From Clostridium estertheticum (GTDB lineage Bacteria > Bacillota > Clostridia > Clostridiales > Clostridiaceae): 64,000 bases of DNA. The translations under genes and the position numbers were made by a program. The notes beneath the pieces were generated by a model. That model saw nothing but the letters and a program-made list of their open reading frames with translations, had not been told where the DNA came from and searched no databases. The first letter of the stretch is position 1. Each line of letters begins with the position of its first letter. This document shows positions 33,438 to 42,011 of this stretch, piece by piece. Location of the stretch: positions 1 to 64,000 of the forward strand of contig NZ_CP086240.1 in NCBI RefSeq assembly GCF_026650985.1. The letters are read 5' to 3'.

Positions 33438-34601
33438 TTAATGTTTAATCAGTTCTATCCAATTAATCATAGTATCAAGAATAAGCTTTGTATTCCCCAT
33501 ATTGCAATGATTAGAAGCGCATTCTTTGTCTGTAAAGAGACGAAAGGTTAGGGAGTGTACATTATTCAAAGAATCTAATTCGCCCTTAAAAAGTTTGTAA
33601 TCAATAAAATGATCCTTATTTGCTCCTATAACTAACACATCTTGATCAATTAGGTGTCCAACATCAATCATTTGGAATTCATTTAGTTTTACTACATACT
33701 CATAAGGGGATTTTGCATTATAAGCATACATACCGTGCTTAATTCCCCAGTCTATTGTAGGATTTTTTTTTGACTTCATTTTAAAAACTAAATTTAATAT
33801 TGGCGCTGCGTGAAGTAGCATTAATATCTTTATTACTTTTTGAAGTGAAGACGGAATCATGCCTAATACAACAAAAAAGAAGTTGGGAAAAATTGACCAT
33901 GCAATAACTCTCTTGATTCTTTTTTCATAAGCAGCTGCTCTAGGTGCTAGCATTCCACCTAATGATGCACCTATAATAGTAACACCATCAAGATTAAGAT
34001 AATCGATTATAGCCGTTACCGGCTTCTCCCATTGATAAGTAAAATGTTTTCCTTGGGTACGCATCACACCTCCTTGTCCAGGTCCTTCGAAAAGATATAC
34101 ATCAAAACCATGCTCTGCAAAATAGAGCATGGGAAAGAATAATTCTTCCATATAAGAGTCATTCCCTCCATGCAATAAGATAGTATCCTTCTTTTCTCCT
34201 ACTGCTTTTGTATATAATACTGGAAGATTTACTTCATCATAAGGAACTTCATAACGTACCACGGTTCCATCCTCAAAGTATTCCTTATAGTAATCATAGA
34301 ACATATCAGTAGCTAATTTATAATATTTTATCTTATCCGGATCTCCATCATACATAAAGAACTCACTCATTCGATAATATCCAATAGCCTCTTTTATTCT
34401 GCTCTCTTTTTTTGCCTGATCACCTATTTGGAGTAACTCTTTTTTCCATGATGCACTATCTTTGATTTTCTCAGCAATCTTCTTGACATCTTCCAAATCG
34501 CCACCATTCCACATTACTACACGGTTTAATTGGTAATTGAAATTGGGCTCCTTATTTAAATTATATATTCCCTTTACAAAAGTAATTTTATCTTTCTTCA
34601 T
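33438..34601 (-). CDS. Alpha/beta-fold hydrolase
   Basis: 387 aa from the ATG at 34601 (GGGAGAAG upstream; the ORF could start 5 codons earlier). A helical N-terminal cap of about 130 residues precedes an alpha/beta-hydrolase core with oxyanion-loop TILLHGGNDSYMEE, nucleophile elbow IGASLGGM (Ser) and late acid/His region. Architecture resembles the dihydropseudooxynicotine-hydrolase/DUF1100 group. The substrate is unknown. The AraC regulator gene immediately upstream probably controls it. Confidence 0.8.
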   Translation of the reverse strand: MKKDKITFVKGIYNLNKEPNFNYQLNRVVMWNGGDLEDVKKIAEKIKDSASWKKELLQIGDQAKKESRIKEAIGYYRMSEFFMYDGDPDKIKYYKLATDMFYDYYKEYFEDGTVVRYEVPYDEVNLPVLYTKAVGEKKDTILLHGGNDSYMEELFFPMLYFAEHGFDVYLFEGPGQGGVMRTQGKHFTYQWEKPVTAIIDYLNLDGVTIIGASLGGMLAPRAAAYEKRIKRVIAWSIFPNFFFVVLGMIPSSLQKVIKILMLLHAAPILNLVFKMKSKKNPTIDWGIKHGMYAYNAKSPYEYVVKLNEFQMIDVGHLIDQDVLVIGANKDHFIDYKLFKGELDSLNNVHSLTFRLFTDKECASNHCNMGNTKLILDTMINWIELIKH

Positions 34602-34715
34602 TTTATCTTCTCCCATATTATAATTTTAAACTTAAAAGGCATAGTATTTTATTACCTTAGATATACCTTTATTATAATTAAGGATTGAAAATAAAACTTC
34701 TAAATAAGTGCTAAA

Positions 34716-35486
34716 TTATATCTGTATAAATATTGCATCTTTTCGAAATCTATTTGCCGAGAGTCCAAACATATTTTTATTTGTTGTAGCAAAATGAGAA
34801 GGGCTATTAAATCCGGCCTTTATTGATGAGTCTGTGATATTTTCTCCCGAAAGCATGTATTTGTACGTCTTTGCTATCTTCATAATTACTAAAAAACTAC
34901 TTATGGATATCTTGGTCTCTTTCTTAAATAAATGAGAGAGTCTGCTTTGAGATAGAAATACCATTTTGGCCAACTCTCCTATGATACCTTCTTTAATTTC
35001 TTCTCTACCTCGAAGCAAGCATAATACTTTTTTAATTCTATAGTCCTCAATATATGGTCTATTTGTATCTAAATTACAAGATTTTAGTATTCTTTCATAA
35101 GTATTAGAATATATTTTTTGAACCTGATGAGTATCACTTCTGTCTACCATACTCTCATTCCAAATAGACTTAATTTCTTTTACAATAGCTAAGTTTAAAG
35201 CATAGTAGGGCGAATGCCTTAAATATTTTCCTTCGATTTCCTTAGCTATATCCGTTGTTTCATCAAATAGATATACTAAAACATCATTTCCATCGCTTTC
35301 AATCCTATGAAATACATCCTGAGCAATCATAATTCCTTCACAAGTTACCTGTTCATCTTCAATAAAACAATTAATTTCTCCGCTTAAACTAATTATTAAA
35401 TGCTTTGCCAAATGCTTATGCTTATCCGGATCATTGTAATCATCTATTAGAAGCGCATGATCCATAGCATAAAAAATTTCTGTCAT
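34716..35486 (-). CDS. AraC family regulator
   Basis: 256 aa from the ATG at 35486. N-terminal cupin-like sensing region. C-terminal double HTH with IGELAKMVFLSQSRLSHLFKKETKISISSFL and NITDSSIKAGFNSPSHFATTNKNMFGLSANRFRK. An upstream short ORF in another frame starts at 35602 with a better ribosome-binding site (TGGAAGG) and runs into this gene. The true N-terminus may therefore have been separated by a frameshift. Likely regulates the hydrolase gene 115 bp downstream. Confidence 0.8.
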   Translation of the reverse strand: MTEIFYAMDHALLIDDYNDPDKHKHLAKHLIISLSGEINCFIEDEQVTCEGIMIAQDVFHRIESDGNDVLVYLFDETTDIAKEIEGKYLRHSPYYALNLAIVKEIKSIWNESMVDRSDTHQVQKIYSNTYERILKSCNLDTNRPYIEDYRIKKVLCLLRGREEIKEGIIGELAKMVFLSQSRLSHLFKKETKISISSFLVIMKIAKTYKYMLSGENITDSSIKAGFNSPSHFATTNKNMFGLSANRFRKDAIFIQI

Positions 35487-35643
35487 AGAAAATCCACATA
35501 AACTTCTAAACCAAAACAATATGTAGTTAATATGCTCTGCTTTAAAAGCAAATTTGCCTTATCTATAAATTCTTCAAGAGATTGTACTGTCAGACTATTC
35601 ATTTTGATCTACCTTCCATTTAACCATATATTTTTTTACTGAG

Positions 35644-35672
35644 ATGACACAAAATAGTTATTTAATCATACC
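35644..35672 (+). promoter_or_regulatory. Promoter of RNA element A2
   Basis: ATGACA (35644-35649), 17-bp spacer, CATACC (35667-35672), aligned with the promoter of element A1. Confidence 0.45.
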
Positions 35673-35678
35673 ATAATT

Positions 35679-35945
35679 ATCGCAAATTAAAGTCGCAATC
35701 AAAGGCTAGTCCATATCACATTTTCTTCTTCATGCTTCATGCGAAAATGTGATGTGGTACAAGCTCTTTCAATGCTCCTATTCTAAAAGGAAGCTTTGGA
35801 CAATCTTACTCACTGACTATAGGTAAAACAATCTATTAAGATGACTAAATATTCATATTCCTATTTAGTCTTAGCTGCAGTCAGTAAACTTGTCCAAAGT
35901 AAAAAAACTCATATCAAGGGAGTAATAATTACTCTAAAGTTTTTA
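35679..35945 (+). ncRNA. Structured RNA-like element A2
   Basis: 15-bp hairpin CCATATCACATTTTC (35711-35725) / GAAAATGTGATGTGG (35743-35757) with the same 17-nt loop as A1. Family stem GCTTTGGAC (about 35793-35801) / GTCCAAAGT (35892-35900). The variable inner hairpin is GACTAAATA / TATTTAGTC. A GGAGTAATAATTACTC hairpin and T-stretch end it. It converges on the partner gene of ParA module 3. Confidence 0.65.
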
Positions 35946-36004
35946 CCGCGAGTGGCTCAATTAAAGAGTGTAACTACATAGTTTAATCCATCATTAATAT
36001 AATA

Positions 36005-36054
36005 ATTAATATAGTTTCTAATATATTAATTATTATATAAGAAACTATATTAAT
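36005..36054. repeat. 50-bp inverted repeat abutting the partition module 3 stop
   Basis: Arms ATTAATATAGTTTCT (36005-36019) and AGAAACTATATTAAT (36040-36054), perfect complements around an AT loop. It touches the stop codon of the ParB-like gene. It could be a terminator without T-run or part of the centromere. Confidence 0.6.
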
Positions 36055-36345
36055 TTATTTAATACCTAATACATGTTTTAATATATCATTTACAAGCTTA
36101 CTTTCGCTTATTTTCTGATTTTTAGCTATTTTTTTTATTTCATTAGTTGCATTTGTTTCTAAATAATATGTTTTATTTTTAAAATTTTTAGAGGTTTTTT
36201 CTATAATATCCTCAAGATTAAAGCCAGTTTGTTTTAAGGCTTTATTTTCGACTGAAACTACAACATCCTCAGTTTTTTGTTTTTTTCCAGAATCTAATAT
36301 TTCAAAGCTACGATTTTGTATAGCTTTATCAAATTTATTTGTCAT
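36055..36345 (-). CDS. Partner protein of ParA module 3 (RHH-type)
   Basis: 96 aa. A basic N-terminus, then a C-terminal strand and helices (KTYYLETNATNEIKKIAKNQKISESKLVNDILKHVLG, about 57-94) that fit a ribbon-helix-helix DNA-binding domain. The start overlaps the parA stop, so the two are translationally coupled. Confidence 0.7.
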   Translation of the reverse strand: MTNKFDKAIQNRSFEILDSGKKQKTEDVVVSVENKALKQTGFNLEDIIEKTSKNFKNKTYYLETNATNEIKKIAKNQKISESKLVNDILKHVLGIK

Positions 36346-37136
36346 TATAAAATACCTCTTTCCTTCATTTCATTAACAAGTGTCACATATGATTTATATC
36401 CTGCAGATGATTTACAATAAATATTTATAGGTTTTGCTTCTAACTCAGCTTCTTTTAATTTAACATTCATAGGGATTACAGTATCAAAAAGTATGTCTTT
36501 TACTTCATCATTTCTTTTACAATGATCTCTAAATTGTGCTGAAAGATTCATTCTTTTATCGTACATATTAATCAAGAAACCTTTTATATTATTTTTTAAT
36601 TTCAAGCGTTTTCTTATATCTTTCCAAAGAGCCAAAAATAGTTCAGAACCTTCTACTGAATTCATACTAATATCAGATACAAGTATAATATCAGTTGCAG
36701 CTACAAAAGCATTTTGATTAATTATGCTCATCGAAGGATTTGTATCTATAAATATGTAATCATATGTATTAAAATATTTTAAATTATCGTCAATATAGTT
36801 AATAAGTATATTTTCCCTACCAGCTAAACTGACAAGCTTTAATTCCGTAGCAGTTAAAAATATAGAACTTGGAATAACATCAAGAGACGGAAGTTCTTTA
36901 ACCGGTGATTTTATAACTACATTTTCAAATTCAATATCATCCTCCAAAATATTTTTAATGCTTTTTAAATTTTCTACGGTTCTATCTATACCAAAATTAT
37001 TGGTACTATTGCCTTGAGGATCCACATCAATAACCAGTATTTTTTTGCCTTCTTCTGCAAGTAAACCAGCTATATTAAATAAACTAGAACTTTTCCCAAC
37101 ACCGCCCTTTAGGGTGCTAAAAGATATTATTTTCAA
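36345..37136 (-). CDS. parA: ParA-type partition ATPase (module 3)
   Basis: 263 aa with LKGGVGKSS deviant Walker A (Lys-10, Lys-15), ILVIDVDPQGNST, and Walker B DYIFIDTNPS. Distinct from modules 1 and 2. GGAGGG precedes the start. The upstream 37140-37260 is nearly pure A/T with palindromes (TATATTAATTAATATA) and probably holds promoter and centromere. Confidence 0.92.
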   Translation of the reverse strand: MKIISFSTLKGGVGKSSSLFNIAGLLAEEGKKILVIDVDPQGNSTNNFGIDRTVENLKSIKNILEDDIEFENVVIKSPVKELPSLDVIPSSIFLTATELKLVSLAGRENILINYIDDNLKYFNTYDYIFIDTNPSMSIINQNAFVAATDIILVSDISMNSVEGSELFLALWKDIRKRLKLKNNIKGFLINMYDKRMNLSAQFRDHCKRNDEVKDILFDTVIPMNVKLKEAELEAKPINIYCKSSAGYKSYVTLVNEMKERGIL

Positions 37137-37262
37137 TGTAATCCCTCCTAATAATAGTATATTAATTAATATATTAGAACTTATATTAATTTTTATAGTA
37201 ATTTATATATTAACAATACTATTATATTTTATAATAGTAAATACTTTTCTAATATAAAATAT

Positions 37263-37291
37263 AATACTGATACTAAAAAAGTACCAGTATT
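37263..37291. terminator. Bidirectional terminator upstream of partition module 3
   Basis: AATACTGATAC / GTACCAGTATT around AAAAAA. Separates the partition promoter region from RNA remnant A3. Confidence 0.55.
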
Positions 37292-37328
37292 ATTAACGTG
37301 ACTAGAATAAATATAGTTGTTAAAATGT

Positions 37329-37429
37329 AGCTTTGGACAATCTTACTCACTGCCAATAAGTAAAACATTCTATTATATTGGTGCAACATTAATCTTTCTA
37401 TTTAGTCTTAACTGCAGTCAGTAAACTAG
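37329..37429 (+). ncRNA. Truncated RNA-like element A3
   Basis: Retains GCTTTGGACAATCTTACTCA, the CTGC / GCAG helix and CAGTCAGTAAACTAG. It then runs into repeat C, losing the last strand of the outer stem. The 5' hairpin is absent. Probably a non-functional remnant. Confidence 0.5.
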
Positions 37430-37435
37430 GGGTAG

Positions 37436-37492
37436 CATACACAAAAATGATATTTCGTACGTTAAGAAAAACATAGCCCCATAAATGTAACA
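37436..37492. repeat. Dispersed repeat C, left-half copy
   Basis: GGGGTAGCATACACAAAAAT, GATATTTCGTACGTTAAG, CCCCATAAATGTAAC. The promoter-bearing right half is missing. Confidence 0.6.
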
Positions 37493-37644
37493 ATCTAGGT
37501 TGTAAAGAGCTTAGTTTAACAAAACTAAGCTCCTAAATGCCCATTTCAATTTAAATTAAATTTATAATGTCCTAAAAAAATAAATATTTTCCCATCAAGT
37601 GAGTGGTTATTATTGTCATAAACTCACTCCTAAAAAGTGTCCCA
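37493..37644. other. Non-coding spacer with a hairpin
   Basis: Stem GAGCTTAGTTT / AAACTAAGCTC at about 37506-37531, no gene. Confidence 0.4.
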
Positions 37645-37845
37645 GAGGTCACAAAATCAATGTACTATATTTGTAATATATCAGATAAAACAATACATTC
37701 AAATATACAATAAGAAAAAAGGCTTTAGTTTAATCTACTATAAGCCTTTATGTATCAATGCTTTATGCTGGTTTTACGAATGTAAGGTTTTAAGTAAAAT
37801 CGTACATTCGTTTGTGACGTAGTTTAAGAAGATTGCGTAAAAGTA
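37645..37845. repeat. Dispersed repeat D, reverse copy
   Basis: Reverse of 13075-13265, starting GTCACAAAATCAATGTAC and ending in the ACGAATGTAAGG hairpin at 37777-37813. That hairpin is also the left end of the 1.29-kb duplication. Confidence 0.65.
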
Positions 37846-37857
37846 AATGAGAAGCGT

Positions 37858-38235
37858 TTAAAAATTTGATTTCGACTTATCAAGTTTAAGTTGTTCTTCG
37901 CCCCATATAGACAATTCATTTAATGCAGGAAGTAGCGATTTACCTCTTTCTGTTAGAGCATATTCAACTTTAGGAGGAATCACTTCATATTGGATTCTAA
38001 CAATAAGATTATGTTCTACCAATTCCTTTAAAGATTTTGTAAGCATCATATTAGTAATACCTTTAACTTTTCGTTTTAATTCATTATATCTAGTGAAATT
38101 ATTATCAAATAAGTACCACATAATAGGTAACTTCCACTTTTGCCCAATAATCTCTAATGCGTATATAAGTGGACATTTTGTCTCGCATTTATTAACACTA
38201 GGCAATTCTACATTGCAATCCGTATCATTATTCAT
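37858..38235 (-). CDS. HxlR family regulator, copy 2
   Basis: 125 aa, same architecture and cysteines as copy 1. It differs at about ten positions (for example WKLPIMW, NMMLTKSLKELVEHNLIVR). Divergent from nitroreductase copy 2. Differences are confined to about 37870-38147; the first 30 codons and the promoter region are identical. Confidence 0.88.
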   Translation of the reverse strand: MNNDTDCNVELPSVNKCETKCPLIYALEIIGQKWKLPIMWYLFDNNFTRYNELKRKVKGITNMMLTKSLKELVEHNLIVRIQYEVIPPKVEYALTERGKSLLPALNELSIWGEEQLKLDKSKSNF

Positions 38236-38375
38236 AATTATAACTCCTTTAAATTCAATAGTATACTTTTTAACACTAACACAGAAAAAACTGCGTACTT
38301 ATGTATTTATACCTTTACGATATATAATTATAGCATAAACATTATGGAATATTAATTATGCGAGGAGACTTTAAA

Positions 38376-38936
38376 ATGAATGAAGTATTAAAAGCTATAA
38401 AAGAAAGAAGAACTACAAGAAAATTTAAACCAGAACAAATAAAAGAAGAAGAGTTACAAGCAATAATAGAAGCAGGTCTTTATGCACCAAGTGGTACAAA
38501 TCAACAGCCTTGGCATTTTACAGTTATACAAAATAAGGATCTAATAGATGAAATGAATTTTGAGGCAAAAGAAGTTTTTAAGCAATCAGATAATGAATTT
38601 CTGAGAAAAGTAGGATTCAATGATAAATATAAAGTTACATATGATGCACCTACAATTATTTTAATATCGGGATTAAATAATAATCACTATACAGAGGTAG
38701 ACTGTGCAGCAGCTACACAAAACATGTTATTAGCAGCACATTCTTTAGGAATAGCATCATGCTGGTGCGGTGCACCTTCAGCGGCATTTAACGGAGGAAA
38801 GAAGGAAGAGCTTATATCTAAATTAAATATACCTGAGGACTACACTCCATTTTATACAGTGCTTTTAGGATACTCAGATAATACTCCTTCAAAAGGCCCA
38901 GAAAGAAAAGAGAATACAGTCCAATATTTAAGATAA
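38376..38936 (+). CDS. Nitroreductase family FMN oxidoreductase, copy 2
   Basis: 186 aa, protein identical to 16903-17463, same start and ribosome-binding site. Duplicate dosage of an electrophile-detoxifying enzyme; whether the two divergent HxlR copies respond differently is unknown. Confidence 0.88.
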   Translation: MNEVLKAIKERRTTRKFKPEQIKEEELQAIIEAGLYAPSGTNQQPWHFTVIQNKDLIDEMNFEAKEVFKQSDNEFLRKVGFNDKYKVTYDAPTIILISGLNNNHYTEVDCAAATQNMLLAAHSLGIASCWCGAPSAAFNGGKKEELISKLNIPEDYTPFYTVLLGYSDNTPSKGPERKENTVQYLR

Positions 38937-38973
38937 TTATACTTATTAATTAAAAGGCTATTACAATATAATA

Positions 38974-39027
38974 AAAAGGAACCTATAAAATAGACACAAG
39001 AAAAAGACTATTTTATAGGTTCCTTTT
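38974..39027 (+). terminator. Terminator after nitroreductase, copy 2
   Basis: Same 20-bp stem as at 17501. Confidence 0.9.
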
Positions 39028-39066
39028 CTTGTGTACTACTCATTTATTATTTGAAATACGTAATAT

Positions 39067-39374
39067 AAGATAATGAAATTATCTGTAATGGAGTAAAGGT
39101 TATCGAAACATCAGGACATATGCCAGGACATATTTCTATTTATATTGAATCAATGAAAACCTTAATAAGTGGAGACATGTTAATTTCAGAAGGTGGTGTA
39201 TTAGGTATTGCAGATGAACAATTTGTATTAGATAAAGGGGCAGAAATAAATTCACTAAAGAAAATTGTCAATTTGGATATTGAAAAAATTATATGTTTCC
39301 ATGGTGGAGAGTATAAAAGCAATAATTTAAAAGAAGATTTAAAAAAAATTATTGCAAATGGGTATAATAGCTAA
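39067..39374 (+). pseudogene. 3' fragment of a metallo-beta-lactamase-fold hydrolase
   Basis: The open frame begins exactly at the duplication border (TAA at 39066-39068). It encodes DNEIICNGVKVIETSGHMPGHISIYIE...LISGDML...IICFHGGEY, the C-terminal half of MBL-fold enzymes (GH and SGD metal-ligand motifs). The HxHxDH half is missing. An internal ATG at 39120 is not preceded by a ribosome-binding site. Confidence 0.75.
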
Positions 39375-39427
39375 GAATAAATTCCAAGTTGTAGCGTTGA
39401 TGTAACATACTTTTAGATTCAATTCCG

Positions 39428-39531
39428 TCGCAAGTAACCCTATATCTAATTATTAGATATGGGTTTGCTTTATTAAGTGTGTATTGATATTTTGAATGTA
39501 ACACAATACCAATTGAGTTACTTTCACTTTG
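39428..39531. repeat. H1/H2 paired-hairpin element (reverse)
   Basis: H1 at 39428-39465 (AACCCTATATCTAAT / ATTAGATATGGGTTT), linker, H2 at 39494-39531. Followed by GGCTATATTGCTCATT and the 78-bp repeat. Confidence 0.65.
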
Positions 39532-39546
39532 GCTATATTGCTCATT

Positions 39547-39623
39547 GGGTATTTTTGCCCATCCCCCCGAAAAAGGAGAATAGGCAAATCACTAATTCGA
39601 TATTCTCTGAAATATAGCCATTC
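39547..39623. repeat. 78-bp dispersed repeat, copy 2
   Basis: Matches 32763-32839. The rest of the spacer to 39862 is AT-rich without a gene; a weak T-rich stretch lies near 39740. Confidence 0.65.
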
Positions 39624-39862
39624 TCAAACTAATTGCCTATATTTATATTTCAAAACATGTACTATCCATTTGACATACGTCAGAAATAAATAAGATGTAC
39701 TTATGACACACAAAAACACCCTGAATATGCTATCTACTTCAAATTAGGTAGCACATTCTTGTTTAGGAATTAAGTATGAGGTTGTCTTTATAAAAACCTA
39801 ATGTTAATGTTTAATAAATAATGCATTTAAATAACACACACATTAAAAAGGAGGAAATTGTT

Positions 39863-40264
39863 ATGATACCAAAAATCAAATTACAGAGTGTAGTCTTAGA
39901 TTGTAAACAACCTGCAAAACTTGCTAGGTTTTATTCCGAGCTACTGGGGGGCAAAATAGTTTATGAAATAGAGTGTTTTGTGGCTGTTTCCATCCCTGGT
40001 GAGTCTATAAGTATTTCATGTCAATTTGAAGAAAATTATATTTCACCTGCATGGCCTGATTCACGGGAAGAACAGATGAAAATGGCACACCTTGATTTTT
40101 CTGTAGAGGATGTGGAGACATCTATGCAGTTCGCACTGTCATTAGGAGCGACTAAACCACTTACGCAATACTGGCAGCCTGAATTGGGCTCGCAATGGAT
40201 TACACTTCTTGACCCCGTAGGTCATCCGTTTTGCTTATGTGTTCATGGAACTGTCAAAGAGTAA
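39863..40264 (+). CDS. VOC/glyoxalase family protein
   Basis: 133 aa from ATG 39863 (GGAGG upstream). Two beta-alpha-beta-beta-beta units: LQSVVLDCKQPAKLARFYSELLGGKIV and MAHLDFSVEDVETSMQFALSLGATK...LLDPVGHPFCL. Similar to glyoxalase-like dioxygenase proteins that act in detoxification or antibiotic resistance. No substrate can be assigned. Confidence 0.85.
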   Translation: MIPKIKLQSVVLDCKQPAKLARFYSELLGGKIVYEIECFVAVSIPGESISISCQFEENYISPAWPDSREEQMKMAHLDFSVEDVETSMQFALSLGATKPLTQYWQPELGSQWITLLDPVGHPFCLCVHGTVKE

Positions 40265-40649
40265 AAAAATAGCCACTGTAGAAAAACAGGTACTAGACTT
40301 GCATCAAGCGTAGATGAAAGAGAATACCTACAAGAAAGAATTGAATCGTTGGGCAGTAAATTAAAGTGGTTTTCAGAAAATATTGATACATTGTCGGGAT
40401 GTATCAATTGAAAATTCTAAGATACATATTTATAAATTAGAAAAGGGTACTCCTCCTGAAGCTATATAAGTCAAAAGATATATATAATGATGCCTAGAAT
40501 TAAACTTTGATACTTCAAGTGGACATATGGCTAAAGGTGAAGAAAGTAACCCCATATCATTAGATATAAGGTTACTTTCTTTAAGTATATATTCATTTTG
40601 ATGCTATAGGGGTCTAGCCAACATAAGGCTGAATACTTGCGTTGTGCAT
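40265..40649. other. Decayed sequence with an H1 hairpin
   Basis: No intact gene. H1-type hairpin at 40543-40582 (AAGTAACCCCATATC / GATATAAGGTTACTT). Short coding-like stretches (for example YLQERIESLGSKLKW at about 40330) suggest gene remnants. Confidence 0.4.
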
Positions 40650-40754
40650 TTACAACCCGGAGCAAAGGTGCTCTGTCTTTTTACCACACTTCTTACAGTA
40701 TTTAATTGCAGGTGGTGGTGAGAGATACTGTATATCCCAGGTTAACTTTTGCAT
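40650..40754 (-). pseudogene. 5' fragment of a DUF1062 gene
   Basis: Start at 40754 with AAGGAG upstream. Encodes MQKLTWDIQYLSPPPAIKYC and a zinc-ribbon-like CKKCGKKTEHLCSG, the N-terminus of DUF1062 proteins, then a stop after 34 codons. The continuing sequence in another frame (RVNAQ-like) shows a one-base frameshift. The remaining gene is lost. Confidence 0.55.
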
Positions 40755-40911
40755 GAAAACTTCTCCTTCCTATTATTAATTAATAGGAAAGATAACAGGT
40801 GGATTGTTACAAATTTTTTTCATCATAAGTCCTCCTAATCTAGTATGTTTTCTACTTAAATTGTACCATTCGAGCATATAAAGCTAAACCTTAAAGACAA
40901 TTAATAAAAAA

Positions 40912-40951
40912 AAACGAGCCAATACAGTAACAAAACTGCATTGATTCGTTT
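40912..40951 (-). terminator. Terminator of the CD3324 gene
   Basis: Stem AAACGA..CAAT..CAGT / ACTG..ATTG..TCGTTT with an A-run to the left, which is a U-run on the minus-strand transcript. Confidence 0.75.
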
Positions 40952-40957
40952 CAAAAG

Positions 40958-41233
40958 TTAAGCACTATTTTTTTGTCCCCTTATTATCCTTTGTATACTT
41001 TTCAAGGATAAAAAATATTTTGTAGATAAATCTTGTGAACTATGACCCGCCAAATAGTCTTCATAAATCTGTGTATTTCGTGTATGTAATTCTTGACGTA
41101 TAGAGGTTCCAGCTCCCCATTCCTTTTTATTGCTTGATTTTCTGGGAATATATATAAACTCACCATCTACATATTCCTGCACCTTTTCAATCAAATCATT
41201 AGGTAGTATGTAAATTACTTTGTTATAGCTCAT
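40958..41233 (-). CDS. CD3324 family protein (Mor-like)
   Basis: 91 aa. Typical opening SYNKVIYILPNDLIEKVQEYVDGEFIYIPRK, the middle WGAGTSIRQELHTRNTQIYEDYLAG, and a C-terminal HTH (SSQDLSTKYFLSLKSIQRII) as in Mor/CD3324 proteins. Probably a small DNA-binding regulator. GGAGGGC precedes the start. Confidence 0.88.
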   Translation of the reverse strand: MSYNKVIYILPNDLIEKVQEYVDGEFIYIPRKSSNKKEWGAGTSIRQELHTRNTQIYEDYLAGHSSQDLSTKYFLSLKSIQRIIRGQKNSA

Positions 41234-41287
41234 TTTTGCCCTCCTAAAGGTTTTGCTTCTATTAGGAATAGCAAAGGCTATGTGTTT

Positions 41288-41515
41288 GAGCAGTCATAAA
41301 AAACAAATCCAAGAAGAAGAGCTCTGCGGGTCAGTTTATTTTTTATCACTGCTCCTATTCCCATGTGTATTCCTTTGAAGCCAAGGAAGCTTTGGACAAT
41401 CTTACTCAAAGAATCTCCACTTCGTTCATTCTTCTCTTCATTGCAATTCTTTCAGTAAACTAGTCCAAAGCAAAAAAAATAATTACCACTTCTCCCAGGG
41501 GTAATTATTTCTACA
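41288..41515 (+). ncRNA. Structured RNA-like element, type B copy 2
   Basis: Nearly the same as 12186-12415: GAGCAGT / ACTGCTC hairpin with AAGAGCTCTGCGGGTC tip, GCTTTGGAC / GTCCAAAGC stem, and AATTACC..GGTAATT hairpin at the end (41481-41509). Inner helix AAAGAAT / ATTCTTT. It converges on the 135-aa gene across the palindrome region. Confidence 0.55.
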
Positions 41516-42000
41516 GTTATTATGATTAAATATATTACATTCATGATCTGCAATATATCATATAAATAGATATATTCAAGTGTATAATTGCTTAGTTAAA
41601 TTTAACTAAATGCTTAACAACCCATATATAGCTTAAAACAAGCTATATATGGGTTGTATCTTTGTATTTATATGTTTCATAATAATTTTAGATTTAGTTT
41701 TAAATAATAAATAAATTATTTCTTTATTTGTATAGCCAGTATAGTGAATTTTGATAGTACAACCCTGTTTTCTTTCCTTGGAAATAAAGATAGTGTAGTA
41801 GCTATCTTAAATTTAGATATTCCATGCAGCAGATAACAGTTTTCTCATAAAACAGCTGCTAATAAATTAATTTTAAATTCGCTATTTTGATGAAAACGCG
41901 AGCTTTATTATGTATGGTTCTAAGGTTTTTACCACAAGTGGTAATTGATAAGGTAATGCTCAGGTGTCCTTTTTAACGTATTAAAATAACATCAGTTGTA
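41510..42000. repeat. Cassette repeat, copy 2 (intact)
   Basis: Carries the 18-bp palindrome (41592-41609), a hairpin AACCCATATATAGCTT / AAGCTATATATGGGTT (about 41619-41655), the CAGCTG-type hairpin and ACCACAAGTGGT (41931-41942). In reverse it matches 15838-16303. Confidence 0.7.
41592..41609. repeat. 18-bp palindrome, copy 3
   Basis: TTAGTTAAATTTAACTAA, 80-100 bp from the end of the type B element. Confidence 0.8.
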
Positions 42001-42011
42001 TATTACTGATG

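Larger units (their letters stand above)
37777..39066. repeat. 1.29-kb direct duplication, copy 2
   Basis: Second copy of 16304-17593 in the same orientation. Its right end (39066) cuts into a metallo-beta-lactamase-fold gene, so this copy is the more likely insertion. Confidence 0.9.
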
